Source: an uncultured Erysipelotrichaceae bacterium
GTDB lineage: Bacteria > Bacillota_I > Bacilli_A > Erysipelotrichales > Coprobacillaceae
Assembly (NCBI GenBank): GCA_910588075.1
Contig: CAJUOS010000009.1
Span: forward strand, 1-52,084
DNA length: 52,084 nucleotides
Direction of reading: 5' to 3'
Below the pieces are notes generated by a model. The model did no database searches. It was not told the origin of the DNA and was given only the letters and a program-made list of their open reading frames with translations. The translations under genes and the position numbers were made by a program. This document shows, piece by piece, positions 7,532-14,234 of the stretch (the first letter of the stretch is position 1; every line of letters starts with the position of its first letter).

Positions 7532-8866
7532 TTATTTACCTATACAAAAGCGTTTAAATAATTCATCTAATAAATCTTCTTTTGCTCTTTCTCCCAATAT
7601 TTCTTTTAAATTCTCCCAAGAATTATATAAATCAGTAACAATTAAATCTGTTGGTATTTGATTTTCCATAGCTTCAATAGCATTATTTAATGATTGATTT
7701 GCTTTTTCTAATAATTGAATTTGTCTTGCATTTGCTAGTATATCTTCTTGTCCTGATGTAATTTGTCCTAATTCAAACATATTTTTTATTTTTTGAATAA
7801 GTTCATTGATATCTTTATCTTTAGCACTTATGGAAACACCATCTATATTTTGTATAAAACCTTTATCTTTTTTATTAAAAACAATAATTCTATGAGTATC
7901 TTGAGATAATTTTAATAATTCATAATCTTCTTGTGTAAGTGGTGTAGAACCATCAATAACCAATAATACTAAATCTACTTTATGTATTAATTCTTTAGAT
8001 TTATTAACTCCTATATTTTCTACAATATCATTAGTTTCTCTAATTCCTGCAGTATCTATCATATTCAATATAATTTGATCTAAACGAATTGTTCCTTCTA
8101 CAATATCCCTTGTTGTTCCTGCAATATCAGTAACAATAGCTTTATCTTCTTGTAATAAAGCATTTAATAAGCTTGATTTTCCTACATTAGGTTTACCAAT
8201 AATAAGTGTTGATATTCCTTCTTTTAATAAATGTATATTTTTAGATGATTCTAAAATTTGATTCATTTTATCTCTTAATAATTGACTTTTTGGAAGTAAT
8301 GTTTGAGCTGTTAATTCTTCAACATCATCATATTCTGGATAATCAATATTCACTTCTATTTGAGTTATAATTTGAATTAAATCTTCTCTTAAATCTTCTA
8401 TAAAATGACTGATATTTCCTCGTATTCCTTTTAAAGCTAATGATGCAGCATAATCATTTTTAGCAGTTATTAAATCACTAATGGCTTCTGCTTGAGATAA
8501 ATCTATTCTTCCATTTAAAAAAGCACGTTTTGAAAATTCTCCATGTTCTGCCATACGAGCACCATTCTTTAAACATAAATTTAATACTTTTTGAGTTATA
8601 AAAACACCACCATGACAATTAATTTCAACCATTTCTTCACCAGTAAATGTTTTTTTACCTCTATATATATTGACTAAGACTTCATCTATTCTTTGATTAT
8701 CATCATAAATATAACCATAAGTTATAGTATGACTTTCTTTATTTATAATCTTTCCTGTAAAAAATTTCTGTACAAATGCAATACAATCTTGTCCACTTAA
8801 TCTTATAATTGATATAGCAGCTTCTAATCGACTTGTTGCAATAGCAACTATAATATCATCATTCAT
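7532..8866 (-). CDS. mnmE: tRNA modification GTPase MnmE
   Basis: MnmE works with MnmG to add the (carboxymethyl)aminomethyl group at wobble U34 of tRNAs. The protein has the N-terminal formyl-THF-binding domain, a helical domain and an inserted G domain with GKPNVGKS (about 224-231), GTTRD, DTAG and NKKD. It ends in the conserved FCIGK with the catalytic Cys. The start at 8866 (MNDDIIVA) fits the family and follows GGGTG; an in-frame ATG 18 bases upstream is less likely. The mnmG and rsmG genes that usually follow are missing here. Confidence 0.96.
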   Translation of the reverse strand: MNDDIIVAIATSRLEAAISIIRLSGQDCIAFVQKFFTGKIINKESHTITYGYIYDDNQRIDEVLVNIYRGKKTFTGEEMVEINCHGGVFITQKVLNLCLKNGARMAEHGEFSKRAFLNGRIDLSQAEAISDLITAKNDYAASLALKGIRGNISHFIEDLREDLIQIITQIEVNIDYPEYDDVEELTAQTLLPKSQLLRDKMNQILESSKNIHLLKEGISTLIIGKPNVGKSSLLNALLQEDKAIVTDIAGTTRDIVEGTIRLDQIILNMIDTAGIRETNDIVENIGVNKSKELIHKVDLVLLVIDGSTPLTQEDYELLKLSQDTHRIIVFNKKDKGFIQNIDGVSISAKDKDINELIQKIKNMFELGQITSGQEDILANARQIQLLEKANQSLNNAIEAMENQIPTDLIVTDLYNSWENLKEILGERAKEDLLDELFKRFCIGK

Positions 8867-8942
8867 TCTTTCACCCACTTTCATTTTTTATAGTATACCA
8901 TACCTATAATCATATTATTTCATTTTTATATAAAAAAATATA

Positions 8943-8976
8943 ATTAAAAAAAGAAATAGAAAATTTCTATTCCTTT
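8943..8976 (-). terminator. Terminator at the end of khpB
   Basis: On the minus strand GGAATAGAAATTTTCTATTTC folds back on itself and is followed by seven Ts. It overlaps the khpB stop and separates the rpmH-khpB operon from mnmE. Confidence 0.65.
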
Positions 8977-9577
8977 ATTCTACATATGATATAGTTATAA
9001 ATCTATTTTTTCCTTCACCTTTACTCTCTGTTTTAAGATGAGAGTCCATTTCTGAAATAACTTGATGAATCACTTTTCTTTCATCTGCTGGTAAAGGATC
9101 TAATTTAACATCTACTTTACTTCTTAAAACTTGTTTTCCTATTCTTTTAGCCATAGATGTCATTTTCTTATAACGACTTTCTTTATATCCATTAATATCA
9201 ATACTTAATTCTACTCTCTTTTTAAATGTATTATTAACAGCATTTTTTGCTATAAAATTTAAAGCTCTTAATATAACACCATTTTTACCTATTAAAATAG
9301 AATTATTATTTGTATTTACATTACAATAGATACGATCATTTTGTATATAAGAAATTGTTTCTACTTCAAATTCCATATTTGTTAAAGTCTTTCTAACAAA
9401 ACTTTCTAAATATTCTCTTATCATATCTTCTGTATAACATTCAATAACAACTTTTTTAGAAAACAATCCCTTTTTTTCTTCAATGATTTCATAATTTAAT
9501 TGTTCAGGAGTTACTCCTAAATCTTGGCAAGCAAGTTGAATAACTTCTTCTTCTGTTTTTGCTTCATATGTTTTCAT
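8975..9577 (-). CDS. khpB: RNA-binding protein KhpB (Jag/SpoIIIJ-associated)
   Basis: The 200-aa protein has the Jag N-terminal domain (about 1-50, with KKGLFSKK), a KH domain (about 75-140, with the IGKNGVILRALN version of the GxxG loop) and an R3H domain. The R3H domain contains ADERKVIH and GEGKNRFITI at the C-terminus. With KhpA it forms an RNA chaperone that affects cell elongation and division in other Firmicutes. It lies 14 bases after yidC in the conserved rpmH-rnpA-yidC-khpB operon. The linker between the Jag domain and KH is short. Confidence 0.93.
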   Translation of the reverse strand: MKTYEAKTEEEVIQLACQDLGVTPEQLNYEIIEEKKGLFSKKVVIECYTEDMIREYLESFVRKTLTNMEFEVETISYIQNDRIYCNVNTNNNSILIGKNGVILRALNFIAKNAVNNTFKKRVELSIDINGYKESRYKKMTSMAKRIGKQVLRSKVDVKLDPLPADERKVIHQVISEMDSHLKTESKGEGKNRFITISYVE

Positions 9578-9591
9578 TTTTTAATCCATCC

Positions 9592-10452
9592 TTATTTATC
9601 TTTTTTTCTTTCAATATGATAAATTTGAATATAAATAGTTCTTGCAACTGTTACTAAACTTGTTGTAATCCAATATAAAGACATAGCTGTTGGCATAGAT
9701 AATGCAAACCATACAATCATAATAGTCATAACAATATTCATTGTTTTCATAGATTGTTGTTGTTTAGATACTTTATAACGTGGATTTCTCTTTAACATAA
9801 TATTATTAATTTCAATTGCTAAGTATTGTGTAATACCAACAATAAGAACAATAATTAAATAATACCATGCTCCACTTGTTATTTGCGACATAGGTGTTAC
9901 ACCTAATTTTAATCCAAATAAAGAAGATTCGTATAAAACTTCAATTCTTTGAACAGCTTGCCACATTGCTAACATAATTGGTAAAGTTAAAAATGTAGAG
10001 AATGATCCAAACATACTGATATTATGCTTTTTATATAAAGCTTGAATTTCAGCTGATTGTCTCATTTGGGAAGCTTGATCTTTTCGACCAGCATATTTTC
10101 TTTGAATTTTTTCCATTTCTGGTTGAATCAATTGCATTTTTTGCATAGATACAGTTGATTTAATCATAATTGGTAATATAAGAATATTAATAAGAATAGT
10201 TACTCCTACAACCCCCCATGCTACATTACCTAATGCATCTGTCATAAATAAGATACCTTTTGCTAATGGAATTGTTAAAATGAAATCAAAAATTCCAGAA
10301 TCTAATGACCATGGAGTACTAGTATTAATAGCACGATCTGCTAATAATTTACCATTTTGATCTAAATTTTGCGCACATCCTGTTAACACAAAGACAAAGG
10401 CAACTAATGCGAATACTTTTAAAAATTTCTTTGTACGTTGATCTAAATACAT
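9592..10452 (-). CDS. yidC: Membrane protein insertase YidC/Oxa1 (SpoIIIJ type)
   Basis: YidC inserts and folds membrane proteins, alone or with SecYEG. The 286-aa Gram-positive form begins with a lipoprotein signal (lipobox LTGC, Cys26), followed by five hydrophobic segments. The cytoplasmic loop has MQKMQLIQPEMEKIQRKYAGR between the first and second conserved helices. The substrate-groove Arg is expected in the helix ending near MIKSTVS. The basic tail HIERKKDK is typical. It sits four bases after rnpA. Confidence 0.95.
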   Translation of the reverse strand: MYLDQRTKKFLKVFALVAFVFVLTGCAQNLDQNGKLLADRAINTSTPWSLDSGIFDFILTIPLAKGILFMTDALGNVAWGVVGVTILINILILPIMIKSTVSMQKMQLIQPEMEKIQRKYAGRKDQASQMRQSAEIQALYKKHNISMFGSFSTFLTLPIMLAMWQAVQRIEVLYESSLFGLKLGVTPMSQITSGAWYYLIIVLIVGITQYLAIEINNIMLKRNPRYKVSKQQQSMKTMNIVMTIMIVWFALSMPTAMSLYWITTSLVTVARTIYIQIYHIERKKDK

Positions 10453-10456
10453 TTCT

Positions 10457-10789
10457 TTAATCCATCCTTTTATTTATTTTATTATATAGATACTCTAAAT
10501 CTTTTTTATTGATTAAAAATGAATCATTTAAATATTTATTTCTCACTATAATAATAAAATCCTTTTTTTGAGTTTTATCAAAAACTTGTTGAACCATCAT
10601 TCTCATTTGTCTTTTTATTTTATTACGAACAACAGCATTACCTAACTTTTTACTAACAGAAATTCCAACTTTTAAATGCTCATTATTATTTCTATAATAA
10701 ATAACATATTTTTGATTTGCTATACTTTTTTTCTTTTTTATAATAGCTTGGAATTCTTCGTTTTTCTTAATTCTATACTTTTTTTTCAT
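10457..10789 (-). CDS. rnpA: Ribonuclease P protein component
   Basis: RnpA is the protein cofactor of RNase P, which matures the 5' ends of tRNAs. The 110-aa protein has the start MKKKYRIKKNEEFQAI and the signature RNKIKRQMR (about 55-63) in the RNR motif. Basic residues are throughout. It follows rpmH by 39 bases with a weak hairpin in between. Confidence 0.94.
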   Translation of the reverse strand: MKKKYRIKKNEEFQAIIKKKKSIANQKYVIYYRNNNEHLKVGISVSKKLGNAVVRNKIKRQMRMMVQQVFDKTQKKDFIIIVRNKYLNDSFLINKKDLEYLYNKINKRMD

Positions 10790-10798
10790 ATTTGTTTA

Positions 10799-10823
10799 GA
10801 AAAAAAACCACATTAAAGTGGAA
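10799..10823 (-). terminator. Weak hairpin between rpmH and rnpA
   Basis: On the minus strand CCAC - TTTAAT - GTGG followed by eight Ts could act as a partial terminator and so lower rnpA relative to rpmH. The stem is only four base pairs. Confidence 0.35.
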
Positions 10824-10828
10824 TTTTA

Positions 10829-10963
10829 TTAGGCAGATAAAACTTTTCTTCCTCTTTTACGGCGACGAGCAAGTACTTTTCTTCCGCCTACTGTTGCCAT
10901 TCTAGCTCTAAATCCATGAGTTTTTGATCTTTTTCTTTTATTTGGTTGATATGTTCTTTTCAT
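10829..10963 (-). CDS. rpmH: 50S ribosomal protein L34
   Basis: A 44-aa gene reads MKRTYQPNKRKRSKTHGFRA and continues with the basic tail ARRRKRGRKVLSA, diagnostic of L34. GGAGGTG precedes the ATG. It is the first gene of the leftward operon next to the origin and lies behind a strong promoter at 11020-11048. Confidence 0.97.
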   Translation of the reverse strand: MKRTYQPNKRKRSKTHGFRARMATVGGRKVLARRRKRGRKVLSA

Positions 10964-11019
10964 ATTAATTACACCTCCAAAATACAAATTTTTTTATACA
11001 CAACAACATATGCCCCATT

Positions 11020-11048
11020 ATTATATTGTTTTTATCTTTATAAGTCAA
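11020..11048 (-). promoter_or_regulatory. Strong promoter of rpmH
   Basis: On the minus strand TTGACT (11048-11043) and TATAAT (11025-11020) are 17 bases apart, about 55 bases before the rpmH start. Confidence 0.8.
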
Positions 11049-11144
11049 TGAAAATATAAAAATTATCTTCATCATGACTCTTTTTTTATAATTCTAGTTC
11101 TAAAAATAATTTCATATTCATATAATAGAATAGAATATAATCAC

Positions 11145-11430
11145 AACTTATCCACATAGTGAATTATAGTTATGCACAATTGTGCATAACTATATGAATA
11201 ACTATATATTTCAATACTTTTATTGTGAATAGAGCTATGTATAATTTGTGAATATCTTTTTTATTCTAAACTTATTCACAATTATTCACAGTGCATAAAT
11301 ATTTATGCACATTTTGTATTTATTAAATTTGTGTATAATTAAAAAAACACCGATATATCATTACTTTTTGCTGTGCATAACTATGTGAATAAGTTGTGCA
11401 TAATTTTTTTGTTCTTCAATTTATTCACAA
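11145..11430. other. oriC, upstream DnaA-box cluster
   Basis: Eleven exact TTATNCACA boxes are visible: plus strand at 11148, 11170, 11272, 11282, 11303 and 11421; minus strand at 11181, 11330, 11372, 11385 and 11395. Near matches lie at 11224, 11248 and 11290. Boxes 11170 and 11181 face each other in a perfect 22-bp palindrome (11169-11190). The cluster fills the rpmH-dnaA gap, the usual incA/incB position of Bacillus-type origins. Only one box is the classical TTATCCACA; most have T or G at the variable position. Confidence 0.93.
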
Positions 11431-11443
11431 TTTACTCTATAAT
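11415..11443 (+). promoter_or_regulatory. Candidate dnaA promoter with a DnaA box in its spacer
   Basis: TTCAAT (11415-11420) and TATAAT (11438-11443) are 17 bases apart. DnaA box 11421-11429 fills the first half of the spacer, so DnaA binding would block it. The implied 5' leader is very short, with the GAAGGTG ribosome site at about 11454. Confidence 0.45.
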
Positions 11444-11465
11444 GGTAATGAAAGAAGGTGAATAT

Positions 11466-12797
11466 ATGAATAATTTGTCCTCTGATTGGGAAAAAACATT
11501 AGAAATTTTTAAAACTCAATGTGATGATAAAGTCTTTTTTGATTCATATTTTTCTTCTTTAAAGGTAAGAGATGTTGTTGATGGAGATATTATAGTTACT
11601 GTAGATACACAATGGAGTTTAGGTGAAGTTCATCCTTTTTTGTCAAAATTGGAAGAAATTTATAATACTATAACGAGTGGACACTATCATATCAACTTAG
11701 TTGTTGAAGAAGACTATATTCAATCTATTCAACAAAAAAATGAACTATTAAATTTTGAAGATAATTTAAATGCTGATTTTACATTTGAAAATTTTGTTGT
11801 AGGAGGAAGTAATAGAATTGCCCAAAATGCTTCTTTAGCAGTAGCAATGAAACCTGGAATATCTTATAGTCCTTTATTTATTCATAGTAATTCTGGATTA
11901 GGAAAAACCCACTTATTAAATGCTATTGGTAATTATGCTAAATCTAAAGATCCATCTATTAAAATATTATTTACAACAAGTGAAAACTTTGTAAATGAAT
12001 ATATTCAATCTTTATCTAATCATACAATAGATGAATTTAATTATAAATTTAGACATATTGATATTCTTCTTATAGATGATATTCAATTTATGGCATCAAA
12101 AGAATCCTCAAGTGAAATCTTTTTCAATATCTTTAATAGTTTAATTAGTAATAAAAAACAAATTGTTATAACAAGTGATAAACCCCCTAGAGATTTAAAG
12201 GGTATGGAAAGTCGTTTAGTTAGTCGATTTTCTTCAGGATTAACTGTCAGTATAGATACTCCTGAATTTGAAACATCAAAAGCCATTTTAAGAAAAAAAA
12301 TAGAAATTGAAAATGTAGATTATCCAATTACTGAAGAAGTTCTTGACTTTATAGCAAGTCATTTTAATCAAGATGTAAGATCATTAGAAGGAAGTTTAAA
12401 TAGATTAATGTTCTGGAAATTAGTTAATGGAAAAGATATCCATTGTATTGATTTAAACTTTGCTTTAGATGCTTTTAGTGATACATATGATAAACCTCAT
12501 AAAAATACAGAACTTACTGTTGATACTATTAAAAATTGTGTAGCTGATTATTATAATTTAACCATTAATCAATTAAACTCTAAAACAAGAACATCTAATA
12601 TTATTGTAGCAAGACATATAGCTATGTATTTAGTAAGAGATTTAATTAAAGATATTTCATTTATTCAAATTGGTCATGAATTTGGTGGTCGTGATCATTC
12701 TACTGTTATGAAAGCTTGTGATAAAGTAGAAAAAAAATTAGATAAAGATTTGAATTATAAAAAAGCAATTCAAGATATTAAGAAAAAACTTTTATAA
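11466..12797 (+). CDS. dnaA: Chromosomal replication initiator DnaA
   Basis: DnaA binds the TTATNCACA boxes around this gene and melts the origin. The 443-aa protein has N-terminal domain I (SDWEKTLEIFK), AAA+ domain III with Walker A GLGKT (about 144-148) and Walker B LLIDDIQF, and domain IV ending in the DnaA signature GGRDHSTVMKAC. The start at 11466 follows GAAGGTG. An in-frame ATG 93 bases upstream lies inside DnaA boxes and would add a non-homologous hydrophobic stretch, so it was not used. It is flanked by box clusters on both sides. Confidence 0.98.
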   Translation: MNNLSSDWEKTLEIFKTQCDDKVFFDSYFSSLKVRDVVDGDIIVTVDTQWSLGEVHPFLSKLEEIYNTITSGHYHINLVVEEDYIQSIQQKNELLNFEDNLNADFTFENFVVGGSNRIAQNASLAVAMKPGISYSPLFIHSNSGLGKTHLLNAIGNYAKSKDPSIKILFTTSENFVNEYIQSLSNHTIDEFNYKFRHIDILLIDDIQFMASKESSSEIFFNIFNSLISNKKQIVITSDKPPRDLKGMESRLVSRFSSGLTVSIDTPEFETSKAILRKKIEIENVDYPITEEVLDFIASHFNQDVRSLEGSLNRLMFWKLVNGKDIHCIDLNFALDAFSDTYDKPHKNTELTVDTIKNCVADYYNLTINQLNSKTRTSNIIVARHIAMYLVRDLIKDISFIQIGHEFGGRDHSTVMKACDKVEKKLDKDLNYKKAIQDIKKKLL

Positions 12798-12800
12798 AAG

Positions 12801-12935
12801 TTATTCACATTTATTCACAACTTACTCACTATAATTTATTCAAATTGTATTGATAATAACTATAAATTTTTAACTTATTCACATTATTCACAATATTATA
12901 ATTAATATATAATTTAAATAATAATAAATAAAAGG
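12801..12935. other. oriC, downstream DnaA-box cluster and likely unwinding region
   Basis: Four exact plus-strand TTATTCACA boxes (12801, 12811, 12875, 12884) lie between dnaA and dnaN. They are followed by a nearly pure A/T stretch (12893-12930) containing TAATAATAA, similar to DnaA-trio repeats. This is the place of the incC/unwinding element in bipartite Bacillus origins. Assigning melting to this segment is an inference. Confidence 0.75.
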
Positions 12936-12944
12936 AGAAAAAAT

Positions 12945-14048
12945 ATGAATTTTAAAATTAAAAGAACTGTATTATTAAATGCACTTTCTAAAGTTTCTAA
13001 AGCTGTTTCTTTAAAAAGTCCTTTACCTGTTTTAACTGGAATTAAATTTGATTTACAAGATGATCAATTAGTTTTAACTGGAAGTGATAGTGATATTACA
13101 ATTCAAACAAGTATTAAAGAAGATATTGAAATTATTGAAAAAGGTGCTGTTGTTTTATCTTCACGTTATATATTAGAAATTATTAGAAAAATGGATTCTG
13201 AAATTGTCCATATATATATTGTTGATGGAACTCTAACTAGAATTGAAGGATCTGGTTCTAAATTCGACCTAAATGGTACATCTTATATTGATTATCCTAG
13301 AATTGATCTTAATAAATCTGGAGTTCATTTAGAAATGAAATCATCAAGTTTAAAAGAAGCTATAGAACAAACTTCATTTGCTACTAGTGAAAAAGAAACA
13401 AGACCTGTTCTAACTGGAGTTAATTTTAAAGCAAAAAATCGTATATTAGAATGTATAGCTACTGATAGTTATCGTTTAGCTAAACGTATATTACCTATTG
13501 AATCTGATGTTACATTTAATATTATCATTCCTAAAAAAAGTTTAATAGAAATAAGTCGTATTATTGAAAAAGATGAAATTATTGATTTATATGTATCTGA
13601 TAGAAAAGTTTTATTTGTTTTAGATATAGCAATTATTCAAACAAGATTAATTGATGGTTCATATCCAGATACAAGTCGTCTTATTCCTAATGAATTTGAT
13701 TATTCTATGTCAGTAGATAGTGTAAGTCTTTTAAATTCAATTGATAGAGCATCATTACTTTCTAATGAACAATCAAATATTATTAAATTAACAATGGATG
13801 AAGATAATGTTATTATCTCATCTTTCTCTCAAGAAATTGGTTCGGTTGAAGAAAATTTATCAAAAGCTTTTTATAAAGGAAAACCTCTACATATATCATT
13901 TAGTGCTAAATATCTTAATGATGCTATTAAAAGTATTGGTAGTGAAAAAGTAAAAGTTCTATTTACTGGTGAAATGCGACCTTTTATTATTAAAGATTTA
14001 GAAAGAGAAGATATTATTCAATTGGTTTTACCAGTAAGAACATATTAA
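12945..14048 (+). CDS. dnaN: DNA polymerase III beta sliding clamp
   Basis: The 367-aa clamp has the three repeated domains of DnaN: about 1-125 (KSPLPVLTGIKFD), 130-245 (SEKETRPVLTGVNF) and 250-367. It ends in MRPFIIKD...LVLPVRTY, the conserved C-terminus near the partner-binding pocket. AAAGGAG precedes the ATG. It is probably co-transcribed with dnaA, but the next gene has its own promoter and riboswitch. Confidence 0.97.
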   Translation: MNFKIKRTVLLNALSKVSKAVSLKSPLPVLTGIKFDLQDDQLVLTGSDSDITIQTSIKEDIEIIEKGAVVLSSRYILEIIRKMDSEIVHIYIVDGTLTRIEGSGSKFDLNGTSYIDYPRIDLNKSGVHLEMKSSSLKEAIEQTSFATSEKETRPVLTGVNFKAKNRILECIATDSYRLAKRILPIESDVTFNIIIPKKSLIEISRIIEKDEIIDLYVSDRKVLFVLDIAIIQTRLIDGSYPDTSRLIPNEFDYSMSVDSVSLLNSIDRASLLSNEQSNIIKLTMDEDNVIISSFSQEIGSVEENLSKAFYKGKPLHISFSAKYLNDAIKSIGSEKVKVLFTGEMRPFIIKDLEREDIIQLVLPVRTY

Positions 14049-14093
14049 AAAATATAAAATAAATAATATTTTTAATACAAAATGTTATTTATG

Positions 14094-14102
14094 TGTTATA
14101 AT
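14094..14102 (+). promoter_or_regulatory. Extended -10 promoter before the c-di-GMP riboswitch
   Basis: TGTTATAAT is an extended -10 element (TGN-TATAAT) with no good -35. It starts transcription just ahead of the aptamer at about 14111. Confidence 0.5.
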
Positions 14103-14110
14103 GTATTTAA

Positions 14111-14187
14111 TTAAATAGGCAAAATTATTGAAAAATAATGACGCAAAGCTATAGGGCCTTAGTAATATGGTAGCCAGTTGCACTTTA
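14111..14187 (+). promoter_or_regulatory. Cyclic di-GMP-I (GEMM) riboswitch aptamer
   Basis: The segment shows the GEMM-I core in order. AGGCAA is followed by a helix ATTATT-GAAA-AATAAT with a GNRA tetraloop (14124-14139). Then comes GACGCAAAGC, a second helix from GCTA to TAGC, and GGTAGCCAGTTGC. It is directly followed by an intrinsic terminator and then a diguanylate cyclase gene. Ends of the P1 helix are approximate. Confidence 0.9.
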
Positions 14188-14189
14188 CA

Positions 14190-14215
14190 AAGATAGGCCC
14201 AGCCTATCTTTTTTT
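14190..14215 (+). terminator. Terminator of the c-di-GMP riboswitch
   Basis: AAGATAGGC - CCA - GCCTATCTT forms a perfect 9-bp stem followed by a T run, 20 bases before the diguanylate cyclase start. AGGCCC at 14195-14200 can instead pair with GGGCCT at 14154-14159 inside the aptamer, giving a possible antiterminator. Confidence 0.88.
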
Positions 14216-14234
14216 GTGAAAGGAGAATAATAAT

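Noticed and set aside
11373..11465. Upstream in-frame extension of dnaA
   Set aside because: The bases are DnaA boxes and promoter; the added residues are not DnaA-like and GAAGGTG marks the start at 11466.
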